Origin: Phaeotremella fagi
Lineage: Eukaryota > Basidiomycota > Tremellomycetes > Tremellales > Phaeotremellaceae
Direction of reading: 5' to 3'
Assembly (NCBI GenBank): GCA_001599715.1
Contig: BCHU01000008.1
Coordinates: 744,001 to 808,000, forward strand
Length of the DNA: 64,000 nt
Shown here: positions 37,725-48,082 of the stretch, piece by piece
Numbering within the stretch: the stretch's first letter is position 1
Layout: the number at the start of each line of letters is the position of its first letter
Translations under genes and position numbers: made by a program
Notes under the pieces: generated by a model
Told to the model about the DNA's origin: nothing
The model's database searches: none
The model's input: only the letters and a program-made list of their open reading frames with translations

Positions 37725-38853
37725 CTACTCATCACCCAAAATCTCCCGTATCCTTTGTACGATATCCAAATAAGCAGTAGTAGCCGGACTATCAGGATAC
37801 TCATCCAAAAAACTCAAACCTTGATCGCAAGTCATCCCGATCCGTGGATCAAGTGGAACTTTACCCAACACCTCTATCCCCAATTCTTTCCCCATAGCAT
37901 CCGCTCCTCCAGTTGTCGGTATAAAGATCTCAGATTGGTTTTTACAAGATGGACAAACGAAACCTGACATGTTCTCCACCAATCCTAGTATAGGGATTCC
38001 AACTTTTTTACAGAAATCAATTTCTTTTCTTACATCTTGAAGAGCTACTTCTTGAGGGGTGGTGATTAAGATTGCACCGTCTATACCAGCTTCTTTTAGA
38101 TATTGGACGATGGAGAGATGTTCGTCGGAAGTCCCTGGTGGTGTATCCACCACTAAGTAATCTAGATCTCCCCATTCGACGTCTTTGAGGAATTGCTTTA
38201 TTAAACCGTTCTTCTTTGGACCACGCCATATTACCGCGTCTGAGGTTGAGGGGAGAAGGAATCCTATAGACATGACGGCGAGATTGTCAAGGGCGTAGGC
38301 GGGTGACCAACCTGATGCAGAGGTGTGGATGGTCGATTTCGATAATCCCATGAGCAGAGGGATTGACGGTCCACAGATATCAACATCCATTATACCAGTC
38401 TATCATCATGTCAATTAACAACACCATACACTAGATAGATTTGATACCCACTTGAATATCCTCATCAGCAGCCAAAGCCCAAGACAAACCAGCTGTAAAA
38501 GTACTTTTCCCAACTCCACCTTTCCCACTAAGAACTAAAATCTTTTTCTTCACCGACGACATCCGTTCTTTTATAAACGGTAAATCAGGATCAGGACCTT
38601 TTGGACCTTCAGCGCAAACAGTTTGATTGGGACATCCATCGCAAGCATCCGCTTTACCTGCTTGAGACGATTCTGTACCCTGTAAAATTGATTTGTCAGA
38701 ATTTTCTGAAACTTGATCAACCAACAAGTGTTAACTTACTGGACAGTGTTCTGGTGCATCTTCCGGTACGGTTGAGGGGAGGACTGTTGAAGATGGAGCT
38801 AGAGGTATTGGGGATGGTGAGGGGAGGAGAGGTGGTCTTTGTGTTACTATCAT
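37725..38853 (-). CDS. NBP35: Cytosolic Fe-S cluster assembly factor Nbp35 (Mrp/NBP35 ATPase)
   Basis: This P-loop scaffold ATPase acts with Cfd1 in early cytosolic iron-sulphur protein assembly. The start [20 protein letters not shown] is Pro-rich. The N-terminal ferredoxin-like motif spans an intron: 'APEHCP' + 'GTESSQ...[12 protein letters not shown]', giving four cysteines, the mark of Nbp35 rather than Cfd1. The Walker A/deviant P-loop is '[20 protein letters not shown]'. Then come '[16 protein letters not shown]', '[17 protein letters not shown]' and the C-terminal '[20 protein letters not shown]' with the CPxC bridging cysteines. It ends '[14 protein letters not shown]'. Length and motif order fit the family. 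It is divergent from the E2 gene with a 212-base shared promoter. Confidence 0.95.
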
Positions 38854-39065
38854 TTTGGATGTTGTTGGTTGAAATTGGTGAATACGATTGAAAATATTAA
38901 GTAATCTGACAGTGAGGTTACGCTGGTGGCGACCTCCAGCCACGTGGAAGTCAGCATTACAGCATCATGGTTGGAAGCTGAAAGGAGTGGATGGATGGGA
39001 TTTCTACAGTTTGAAGTACTTATACTTTCATAGATAGACATATAGAACATACACATCGTATCACC
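38854..39065. promoter_or_regulatory. Compact divergent promoter, NBP35 / UBE2J-type E2
   Basis: 212 bases. It contains CACGTG at 38941-38946 within GCCACGTGGAAG, identical over 12 bases to the element in the VPS10/prenyltransferase promoter at 20027-20038. Confidence 0.5.
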
Positions 39066-40146
39066 ATGTCAACATCAACTTCAACTTCCAAACCAAAAGT
39101 AAATCTCAGATCCACAGCAGTGAAAAGGATAATGCAAGAAGCTTCAGAATTAGCTTCACCCCAAGAAGATGATTTCGTAGCAGCTCCATTGGAGGTAAGT
39201 ATCAACGTCAACCGTCTTTCAAATACATCAGCTGAAGTAAAAAAAGAGTGATATCTTTGAATGGCATTGTACGATGAAAGGAGTAGACGGGAGTGAATAC
39301 GAAAATGGCAAGTCTTTCTCAAACCAAAAAAAAGCAATGAAATACTAACGCAGCAACAGGTTTGTACCATTTAAGAATAGTCTTACCGCCCTCCTACCCA
39401 ATGTCGGCTCCTGATATCATCTTAATGACCCCAAACGGTCGATTTGAACTAGGCAAGAAAATCTGTATAGACGGCTTAACGAGTTTTCACGCTGGGTCAT
39501 GGCAGCCCGCCTGGGGTGTTCGGACGGGTAGGTCATGAGATACCTTCTATCTATACCTAATATGCTATCGGAATCTGATAGAGATTTAGCTATTCTGGGA
39601 TTAAGATCTTTCTGGATGCAGGGTGGTGAAGCTTTATCTGCGATTGGAGCTTTGGATTATTCGAAAGAAGAACGAAAGAGATTAGCTAAATTGTCAGTGA
39701 ACCTTTTTTGTTCTCCGTGAATTTTGCTGACAATGAATTGGAACTACAGGTCGACGAGCTGGATCTGTCCTACTTGCGGGATACAGAATAAAGATCATTT
39801 CCCAGAATCAGAGACGGAAGTAACGGCAGAGACATCACTTCCCGATCCAACCGATGATGAAACCCTCACCCAAACTCCCCCATCGAACGACAGTTCAGCA
39901 TCGATAACCCCGAAATCACTGGATAACCTTTCAACAGATCTCAACACCAACACAATTCCTCCACCAACTATCGATATACCACCTCCTATAATCGAACCCA
40001 TTCCAACAGTCATCCAACCCACTCCACCAACGACCATCACGATAACCCCACGTCCCCGTCCAACGAAACCACCAGCATGGCTAGATTTCCTCCTCGCTTC
40101 CACAATAACGATTCTAGTTGTCTTGATAGCTCGTAAAATGATTTAA
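39066..40146 (+). CDS. Ubiquitin-conjugating enzyme E2, UBE2J/Ubc6 type, tail-anchored
   Basis: An ER-membrane E2 predicted to act in ER-associated degradation. The start MSTSTSTSKPKVNLRSTAVK leads to 'AVKRIMQEASELASPQEDDF', then 'DIFEWHCTMKGVDGSEYENG' and 'LYHLRIVLPPSYPMSAPDII'. The active-site region is 'NGRFELGKKICIDGLTSFHA' with 'GSWQPAWGVRT', matching UBE2J1 (KKIC...WQPSWSIRT). After an intron, 'AILGLRSFWMQGGEALSAIG' continues the UBE2J1-like part. A low-complexity Thr/Pro-rich linker and a tail anchor 'AWLDFLLASTITILVVLIA' end the protein. One intron (39308-39359) appears to have a GC donor: 'GGCAAGT' after 'YENG'; using the nearby GT would put the next exon out of frame. The 'STSWICPTCGIQNKDHF' segment after the catalytic domain has paired Cys. 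Confidence 0.88.
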
Positions 40147-40347
40147 CCTTTGTCATGAAAAGTTGTATTTTGATCAATATGTATTAAAAGAAATATGTGT
40201 CATTTTGCATAAACCATCCACCGATCCACAACCTTAAAAGAATTCTTCCACAAGAACCTTTGGTACATACTAAAAAAACGATACTTGAATAAGAAAAAAA
40301 TAGGGTATAGTCTGACTCTCTACAAAATTATTCCTGTGGCCCGTGGT

Positions 40348-42279
40348 TTAGATTGAAAAGAAAGGTTGTTCAGCCGGTTTGTTTTGTTGCATTTGACCGA
40401 AGGGGTTGTTAGGTGCTAAACCAGTTTGTTGAACTGCTAATCTGTTTGAAGGATGGAAAGCTGATCCAGTTGGGACACCTAGGGTTTTTCAAGTTAGTAA
40501 TGATCTCGAGTCTGAACGAAATGGGACTAACGCAATTGACCAACGTTACCGAAAGTATCTAAACCGTCTTCTCTGCCGTTTGCCAATAACGCTGCTAATT
40601 TCGAATTCTGTCCGTCGTTGACTTTGACGTTTGGTCTGAAAGGTTGAGCGGTTTGTTGAGGTTCAATGGGTTGTTGTTGCATTTGGGGTGGAGGTTGAAC
40701 TACAGGTGTTGGGATGAAGGATTGAGATGGTTGAGGTGAAGGCATTGGAGGTGGTTGTTGGGTTTGTTGCGTTATTGGTCCGAAAGGATTATTGGATCCA
40801 TATCCAGTTGGTTGTGATAATAGTTGTTGCTGTTGTTGAAGATAGGCTTGTTGTTGTAACCATTCCTGTTGTTGTCTTTGTTGTTCTTGTAACGCCATTT
40901 GCTGTCTCATGTACTCCTCTTGCTGTTGTTGTTGCTGTTGCTGTGCCATCATTTGCGCATGGAAAGGCTGTACAGGAGTGAGTTTTGGCCACAGGGAAGA
41001 CTGTGGAAGACTCACATTGTACGAGGTGTATTGTGGCTGAAGTTGCTGTTGACCCCATCCTGCGTCTACAAGTGGCCATCCACCAGTAGGCATCATTGGC
41101 ATACTCGGCATTTGTTGAGCGAACAAATCAGGTTGTTGGTTATAAGCGTTTTGACTTGGTCTACGAGACGATAAGCTGTGTAGACGAAAACATAGAGGGA
41201 CAACTTACAGATTTTGACTATCGTCAAACAAGGCTTTCGCGTTGGCTTCGTCCTGTTCCCTCTTTCTCCTTGCCTCCTCCTCTTCCGACAATCGAATTGC
41301 CTTTCGTAAATCATCCTCTTCCTGCGATATTTGACCTCGACGTAAATCTTCATCCCTACTCATTCTTTTACTCTCCTCGATAGCTTTTTGTAGATCGTCA
41401 TCTTCGTTTCGAGACCTGCCAGGTCTAAATCATGTCAGTGATATACAAAACGAATGACTAACCTTGGTTGTTGTCTCTCTCTCGGTGGCGGACTTCTCGA
41501 ACCACCCCCATAATCCTCTTCACCCCTTAGACCACTTTCCGCAATGTTACCCAACATTCGATCTCTCATAGCTCCTCTCGAACGTCTTTCTTCCCTAAGC
41601 CTCGCTTCATCTTGTAAAAGATTCGTGATATCTTTAGCTTTTTGTCTGACATTCGCTCCAACATCTTTTCCAGCTTCATCGACGTATACGAATTCTTTCA
41701 AGGTCCTGCATGGGAGTTAGCTTCTGGACTGTACATATAAATAGCGAACTCACTTGACAATATAAATGTTATCTCTGAAGTAAATGACAACGTTCTCCGA
41801 TCCAGCATGTAAACAATAATCCAATAAAGTTAAAGCTTTGAACACATGTCTCCAATTCTTTCCTTTATCGTTTAATCTTTTATCCATCATTTCCATGACT
41901 TCAACGAAATCACCCCTATGGTATATTAGAGATATTGCTCGACGCTATAAATAAGACTTACTGGTTATACGTCAGTTGTGCAACTTCATTCATCTGAGTT
42001 CCGGAAGGACCCCAAGGATCGTTCGAAGTCGCATCCCGAACTTTAAGCTGGATCTGGTGTTAGTAGAAATCGAAAGGGTTGGAAAGGGAGACTCACTTGA
42101 GTGTCTGTGTAACCTTTCGTATAGTTCTTAGCAACTCGTAAAGCTAAAAGAGTGAGTTAATTTTAGACCTTGTCGCAGATTGAGAAGGAGCTTACCTCCT
42201 CGACCACTGAAAGGGAGTTAGTATTTAGTCTGGTCGTGACATAATGAGAGACTTACATGTTGCTTAGAGAGGCAGACAT
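40348..42279 (-). CDS. Epsin (ENTH domain endocytic adaptor, Ent1/2-like)
   Basis: This adaptor binds PtdIns(4,5)P2 and ubiquitylated cargo at clathrin coats. The ENTH domain is spliced from short exons starting MSASLSNM. It includes 'NYTKGYTDTQVKVRDATSND', 'PWGPSGTQMNEVAQLTY', 'FVEVMEMMDKRLNDKGKNWR' and 'VFKALTLLDYCLHAGSENVV', and ends 'GANVRQKAKDITNLLQDEAR'. Two ubiquitin-interacting motifs follow: 'EDDDLQKAIEESKRM' and 'EEDDLRKAIRLSEEEEAR'. The rest is Gln-rich (runs of up to eight Q near 40920-40950). It carries NPF motifs ('SNNPFGPI', 'APNNPFGQM') for EH-domain partners and ends 'AEQPFFSI'. The order ENTH-UIM-UIM-NPF is that of epsin. The start lies 347 bases from the eIF3a start on the other strand. 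Confidence 0.92.
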
Positions 42280-42626
42280 GGTTGTGGATGATCAAGTAGA
42301 TATAGTATGAATATAGAGATGGAGGTAGAGGATAGATAGTGATAACTGTGCTCGTACGGTAATGGTAAGTGGTAATGACGAAGGCTGAAGAGGCGCACAG
42401 CTCTGTTTACACAAGTGCCACATCGGTATTACGTCGGCGATATAAAGAACAAAGAGCTTGAACGCGATTTCCTTGAATTTCACTGTTACTGTTATGTTAC
42501 TCTTAGACAACTTTAAAAAAGCGAGATTAATCGATAAATTCTTGTTTTAATACAACAATTCAAGAAGGAAGATACTCTCAGCTAGTCATAGTCACTCTCT
42601 AAAAACAGCAGTAGTCTTCTTCCAAA
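42280..42626. promoter_or_regulatory. Divergent promoter, epsin / eIF3a
   Basis: 347 bases. 'GATATAAAG' at about 42437-42445 is the only TATA-like element seen. No other motif was recognised. Confidence 0.4.
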
Positions 42627-45600
42627 ATGCCTGCTATCTACGTTAAACCAGAAAATGCGCTCAAGGTTGGTTCACAATTTTTCGATGAAAAAATTATGCT
42701 AATTCTCATCATCGTCTCTAGCGCTCCGAAGAGTTACTCGCTCTTGGTACTTCCCAATCACAGCAACAAGCTTTTGAAAATCTTAACGAAGTGTTCCAAT
42801 CGTAAGTTCAAAACGTTTGAACCAACCTAAACGACCTCAGTAAACGCTTCAAACACACTCCCATTCAAATCCTCGAACCTATCATGATCAAATTCGTCGA
42901 TCTCTGTGTCGAACTTCAACGAAAATCACACGCTCGATTCGCTCTAGTCGCTTACAAAAACGCAGCTCAAGGTGTATCGATTCCATCCATTGAACTCGTG
43001 TTAAATCGCTTCATTTCCCAAGCTGAAGGTCGTTTAACGTCAGCTGTCGAACAAGCTAGAATCGAAGTTGCAGCTCTTCCAGGAGATTCAGTTGATGACG
43101 ACGATTTACCCCTTCAACCCACTACCATTCTTCTCGATTCATTTATCGACAGCGCTGGTGATAAGGAAAGAATCGAAAGACGGTTGATCGTACCCGCTCA
43201 AAAATTCTGTTGGGACGCCTACGACATTTCATTGGATATCGCCAAGGGAAACGATCGTTTGGAAATCATCTATCAATCAATCGCTCATCGTGCTTTCCAA
43301 TTCTGTAAAGTTCACGAACGTAAATCAGATTTCAGACGTCTCTGTGAACAACGTCTACGAAAAGATTTGGCCAACGCAACCAGATACGGTCATCAACAAC
43401 ATGCTGTCAATCTCTCAGATCCAGAAACCCTCGCTCGTCACTTGGACACTCGTTTCCTTCAACTTGAAACTGCTGTGGAATTGGAGTTATGGCAAGAAGC
43501 TTTCAGATCAGTCGAAGATATTCACGGATTAGTTGTCAGCAAGAAAACAGCTCGACCAGCTATGATGGCTAATTATTACGAGAAATTGACCCAAATCTTC
43601 AAAGCCGAAGGAGGGAAACAAACCGCTGTTTTCCATGCTGCTGCTTGGGCTCGATACTATCTTTTCGCTGAACGTGCAGGTAGTCTTAACGACAAAGCTG
43701 CAGGGTTCACGTTGTTATCCGCGTTGGCTGTTCCTCTTGGTGCTATCGAAGCTAAATCTCGTTTGGTCGCTTTACTCAACTTGTCCAAAATGCCAACTCG
43801 TGATGCTTTAGTCAAAGACGCAGCCGCTAAACATTTACGAAAGATCCCAGCCGAACTCCGACAGATCTACAACGTCCTTGAAGTCGACTTCCAACCTCTC
43901 AGAGCCGCTTCGACATTAGCTCCTATCATTGCTTCACTTGCTCCCGAATATTCCCCATACCTTCCAGCACTTCGTGATGTCGTCCTATCAAGACTTTTGG
44001 AATCTCTCGCTCAACTGTACGACACTGTTTCATTATCACACATCTTGTCTTTGGTCAAACCTTTCGAAAATGGACCTTGGGCTATTGATCTACAGACTCT
44101 TGAAAAATTCCTCATGTCAGCTTGTCGATCTGGTGAAGTCAGCGCCAATGTCGATCACGTCGCTCAAACTATCACTTTCCAAACCAGCACCGTCGATCTC
44201 AACCGACTCTCCAACCTCGCTATCGTTCTCCACAACACCATCCAATTCATCAACCCAGCACCTGTTGTTTCTCGTGCCGAAGCCTTCGCCGCAGCCATCG
44301 CTCAAGCTGAAGAGGAACGTAAACAAACCGCTCAACGTCGACAAATCGTCACTAAACGACGTGAACTTATGGAGGAAGCCAACATCCGTCGTGAAAGAGA
44401 GGAATCAACTGCTAAAGCTGAACGAGCCAAAGCCCTTGCTGAGGAAACTTCAAGAAGAGAAAAGGAATTGGCTATCCAGAACGAACGTGACAGACTTCAA
44501 AAACAAATGGAGAACACTCGTCGTGAAGAAGCCAAGAAACTCGCTGAAAGTCTTGCAGCTAAAGGTGGACTTAAAGTTGATATCTCCGGTATCGAGGAAT
44601 TGGATACTTCTAAATTGGTTGCTATGCAGGTTGAACAAATCGCTAAAGAGAAGAAGGAACTCAATGATAGATTAAGAATCGTTTCTAAACGTGTCGATCA
44701 TCTTGAACGTGCTTTCAGAAAAGAGGAACGACCATTGTTAGCTGCCGATTACGAACGACAAAAGGAAGAGGACAAGGTTCAACACGCTCAACTTAACGTT
44801 GCTGCTAGAGAAAACGCTATTGCTCAACAAGCCGCCACGGTTGAATTGAAGAACAGATTGGCAAGGATGATGCCTGATTATTTGGTCGCTCGTCAAGCCG
44901 TAGAATCTCAACGAGAGAGTGAATTCGAATCAGCTAGATCGCTTGCTGCTAAGAAAATCGAAGAGGAGAAAGCAGCTTTCAAAGTTCAAGTTGTTGCTCA
45001 AAGAAAGGCTAGATCTGAAGCGAGAGAGAAGAGAAGATTGGCGGAAGAAGCAGCGGAACGTGAACGAGCTGGCAAGTTGATTCACTATTTGTGTTGTTCC
45101 AAACTGACTTGCTATATAGAGGAAGAACAGAGACGAGCAGCAGAGGAAGCAGAAAGATCTGCAGAAGAAGCTAGAGCCAAAGCTGAAATCGAAGAACGTA
45201 ACGCCCAAGCTGCAGAAAGAGCAGCAGCGACTAAAGCAGCTCGTGATGCGGAACGAGCGAAGGACGCGGAGATCCTCAAGTTAAGACTTGAGCGGGAGGA
45301 AGAAGCTGAGAAACGTCGTCTTGAACGTGCAAGTGGTGGTGGAGCTTTACGAAGAACTGAACCAACGGCGGCTCCAGCAACAACTTCTAGACCTCCAACA
45401 GCTTTACCAGTTAAAGCCGGTGGTTGGAGAGAAAGAGCTGCTGCTGCAAAGGCTGCTGGTGAATCTTCTCCTACACCCTCAACTCCTGCTTCGACGACTG
45501 CTTCTCCTACACCTACACCGGCCGCTACTGCTAACGGTACTACTGAACAACCCTCAACTGGTGCTTGGAGACCTTCGAGAGGTGGGGCTAGAGGTGGAGG

Positions 45601-45673
45601 TGGAGGTGCTGGGGGTGGGGCTACCAGAGGTACACCATCTACGAGAGGGGCGGGTGGTGCGTCCAGATGGTAG
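42627..45673 (+). CDS. TIF32: Translation initiation factor eIF3 subunit A (Tif32/Rpg1)
   Basis: This is the largest eIF3 subunit, acting in 43S recruitment and scanning. The start MPAIYVKPENALK is followed by two short introns, joining 'RSEELLALGTSQSQQQAFEN' and 'RFKHTPIQILEPIMIKFVDL'. One large exon then runs from about 42845. PCI-domain region: 'FVNAVELELWQEAF'-like 'LETAVELELWQEAFRSVEDI' with 'HGLVV'; then 'VANVDHVAQTITFQ'-like 'SANVDHVAQTITFQTSTVDL'. The second half is a long charged helix/spectrin-like region (RREREESTAKAERAKALAEE, etc.). The C-terminus is Ala/Thr/Pro-rich ending in RGG-type Gly repeats, an RNA-binding feature. Bases 45072-45119 look like a 48-base GC-AG intron: 'GCAAGT' donor, CTGAC branch, TATATAG end. 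It reads through without a stop, so the long open frame hides it. Confidence 0.93.
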
Positions 45674-45936
45674 GTTTTGTAGATTTAGTGTTCATGCACG
45701 ATACTTTAAGGGCTGTCTGAGTTCAGAATAACTCGAATGCTAAAAAGAACTTGTACTGGAAGTGGTGAACTAAGGGAAAGTGGCATTGAGGTCAAACGCG
45801 TTTGAGGTTTGAAATTCCGCCCCGAACTTCAAAGTCAAATGAACTCATAAGTTGGAAAAGGAACATACAGCCAGCACATAACCTAAAAGAAAAAGAAACA
45901 GATACCCTCATTCCAATTTTAAGAAAGAAAAATAAA
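45674..45936. other. Intergenic, eIF3a 3' flank and family-A leader
   Basis: 263 bases, no recognisable element. An in-frame extension of the next gene to an ATG at 45802 exists, but the shorter start at 45937 matches the other family-A proteins. Confidence 0.35.
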
Positions 45937-46341
45937 ATGTCCCAAACCTCCCTAACAGAATGGGAGATCTATCCCTCAAACCTAAATCATAGTGTTATCA
46001 GAGGTCTAATCCGTCATCTAAGAATAGCCGAATTCATCAATATAGAAGAGATCGGGGAGAACTACGAAGCCGTTTTCGAGGAAAGGTTAACCGAATCCTG
46101 GGTTTCACTCAAGTCTGAAGGTCTAGGTAGTCACATAGGTGTGAAATGTACTTTCTCTTCTGAGGAGGTTGAACCTGGGGTTTTTAGCGATATGACTAAA
46201 GCTGTAGTGATTCGATATGAGACTGAAGGATTTTATTCTGTTTGGCATGGAAGTATTGGGACTGGTGAGCTGTGGAGGGGGGTTGGGGTTGATCGAGGGG
46301 AAGATCTGCTTTCTTGGGAGTTATCAATAGGTGATAAATAG
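45937..46341 (+). CDS. Family A small protein (unknown function)
   Basis: A single exon of 134 residues, starting MSQTSLTEWEIYPSNLNHSV. Conserved elements are 'IRGLIRHLRIAEFINIEEIG', 'HIGVKCTFSSEE', 'MTKAVVIRYETEGFYSVWHG' and 'ELWRGVGVDRGEDLLSWELS'. The closing 'RGVGVDRGEDLLSW' matches 'EGVGVDTGSDCSRW' of the copy at 35816. An in-frame ATG at 45802 would add 45 residues with no match to family members. No signal peptide or TM was found. Confidence 0.72.
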   Translation: MSQTSLTEWEIYPSNLNHSVIRGLIRHLRIAEFINIEEIGENYEAVFEERLTESWVSLKSEGLGSHIGVKCTFSSEEVEPGVFSDMTKAVVIRYETEGFYSVWHGSIGTGELWRGVGVDRGEDLLSWELSIGDK

Positions 46342-46713
46342 GTAGTTTGTCGATGTGGCTTAAAGAAGCTACCTAGCATGTGTTTCTTGTTCAATTGTCT
46401 TTTCATCAATTTAGACCATTTAACCAAGTCGTGATCGGTGATTGGACTTATAGATACACAGTGCTCGTACAGGTATGTCTCTTTGGCAAGAACGTCAGTT
46501 CAGTGTAGAATATGAAAGGACCTTCAGATATTTGACCGTGCGGTGAGGCGATAAAGGAGAGACTTTGCATCCTTGTGCCACACTTTGACAGCTATATCCC
46601 TTGTTCTTATCATTATCCGAACCCTTCTCCTTCCCCTTCTCCTGCTCTGAAAGGAAATCACTTGCAGCACACCATACTATATCAAACCACTCACGGCAAA
46701 GCAGTACGTAACA
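46342..46713. other. Intergenic within the family-A array
   Basis: 372 bases. A CT-rich stretch (CCCTTCTCCTTCCCCTTCTC) lies at about 46620-46640, upstream of the next ATG. Nothing else was recognised. Confidence 0.4.
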
Positions 46714-47094
46714 ATGTGCAGTCAATCAAATACAGATGAAAAAGCATCCTCACACCGGATCTTCCCCACCGAGTTCAACGCCTCAAGAATCAGAGGTCTA
46801 GTTCGTATACTTGACATATCGAAAGAATGTGAAGATCTCGATCTTATCGATGAGTACGAGAAGGAGCTTATCGATCAGTTGAACACTCTTTGGAAGACTC
46901 TTTCTGAAGCTGGTACGAATTCTCGAGGCGCTGTTCGACTTACGATCACTGTAGATGGTTCGTATCGGATGAGTAAGATGGTTGGTCTCTGGCTTGGGAG
47001 TGATGACATGGAGTGTGTATGTGGTCCTGTTGTTACTGAATCTGATTGGGTGGAAGGTGTTGCTACAGACTTTGACATGCTTTCAGAGTTTTGA
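46714..47094 (+). CDS. Family A small protein (unknown function)
   Basis: A single exon of 126 residues, starting MCSQSNTDEKASSHRIFPTE. 'SRIRGLVRILDISKECEDLD' matches 'SVIRGLIRHLRIAEFINIEE' of the copy just upstream, so these two are the closest tandem pair. Then come 'RGAVRLTITVDG', 'MSKMVGLWLGSDDMECVCGP' and 'DWVEGVATDFDMLSEF'. The last segment is shorter than in the other members and lacks the final Trp. No known domain was recognised. Confidence 0.7.
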   Translation: MCSQSNTDEKASSHRIFPTEFNASRIRGLVRILDISKECEDLDLIDEYEKELIDQLNTLWKTLSEAGTNSRGAVRLTITVDGSYRMSKMVGLWLGSDDMECVCGPVVTESDWVEGVATDFDMLSEF

Positions 47095-47704
47095 AGGGAT
47101 GTTTCATATGCTCATCAGATTGTTTTGTACAGTGAATGCCGCGAAATGATATGTGCTATAACTAGATGTGACATGTTACAGTTCATGCTCTTCAAACCTT
47201 CGTTTCTTTTCCAGACATTAAGATACCCGTCCATAACGAATGACTTGGGCCACTTCAACTGCCACTTTACTACTCTTGATTCGCTGTGCCTTCAATCGTC
47301 CATCTTGTCGCGAATGAGGGAAGGACTCCGCAGTTTCCCTACAATTAGAAGCCCCAGTTAAGCTTCTAGTTACTCGGTGATTCCAACACTTCTTTCCTAG
47401 AAAATGTCTTCTCCCGAAGAATAGTGTGCGGGAAACTTCATTGGGGAATCTGAACTGCACAAATACCACCTCCAATGTTCATCACGGCGCTAAACCAAAC
47501 ATGTCTCGAACTGGATTTTTTCCTTTGTACATGACTGAAGTTGTGAAGAATCGACTGGGGAAATGAAGGGATATACAGACGTACGAGAAATCCCTTTTCT
47601 TTGTTTCTTTGTTTCTTTGTTTCTTTGTTTCTTTGTTTCTTTGTTTGTTTGTTTCTTTCTCTTTCACTCGTTTCCAATCTGAAGTCAACTCTCTCAATTA
47701 AAGA
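47095..47704. other. Intergenic with microsatellite in the leader of the next gene
   Basis: 610 bases. The right end holds a TTTC/TTTG microsatellite (separate entry) about 40-110 bases before the next ATG. No other element or gene was seen. Confidence 0.45.
47596..47663 (+). repeat. (TTTCTTTG)n microsatellite in a family-A leader
   Basis: About seven units of TTTC alternating with TTTG, ending in TTTGTTTG and TTTCTTTC. It is the longest simple repeat in the window and replaces the CT-rich tract found before other genes of the array. Confidence 0.9.
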
Positions 47705-48082
47705 ATGACCAAGCATACGCAAATCCTGGATTTCCGCGACACCAGGGAGAGCATCATCCACAATATCCTGAAAGAGGTCGATCTTGAAAGCCACGATTAT
47801 TCCCAAGCGAACGCTTTCAAAAACAATCTTCGACGATTCATGCCCCACACCTATGGAAACGAAACCTTAGAAAAGACGACAGGGATTCGCCTAACCACCT
47901 CTTCTACACCAAGCACAACATTCGGTGTCGTAATCTACCGCAACACCGAGGGTAGCGTTAGTGTCACATACGGTGAAGTCTCCACTCAACCAGAGTGGTT
48001 GGCTGAGTCCAGCTTTTGCCAGGGCGATAGGCTGGAGGATTGGGTATACAAGTTGGTTAGCAAGACGGATATAGTTGGATAG
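47705..48082 (+). CDS. Family A small protein (unknown function)
   Basis: A single exon of 125 residues, starting MTKHTQILDFRDTRESIIHN. The helix 'IIHNILKEVDLESHDYSQAN', then 'KTTGIRLTTSSTPSTTFGVV' and 'IYRNTEGSVSVTYGEVSTQP', with 'EWLAESSFCQGDRLEDWVYK' at the end, follow the family-A layout. The GIRLTTSST core matches GVRITSIST in the copy at 35816. No signal peptide or TM was seen. Confidence 0.74.
   Translation: MTKHTQILDFRDTRESIIHNILKEVDLESHDYSQANAFKNNLRRFMPHTYGNETLEKTTGIRLTTSSTPSTTFGVVIYRNTEGSVSVTYGEVSTQPEWLAESSFCQGDRLEDWVYKLVSKTDIVG

Noticed and set aside
40727..40981. Plus-strand open frames opposite the Gln-rich part of epsin
   Set aside because: They are antisense shadows of a CAG/CAA-rich coding region.
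43929..44675. 248-codon plus-strand frame inside eIF3a
   Set aside because: It is an alternate-frame shadow of the conserved eIF3a frame, with biased Ser/Leu/Lys content.
47438..47848. Minus-strand frame rich in Lys/Asn/Gln/Thr repeats
   Set aside because: It is the translation of the TTTC/TTTG microsatellite and the antisense of a family-A gene.
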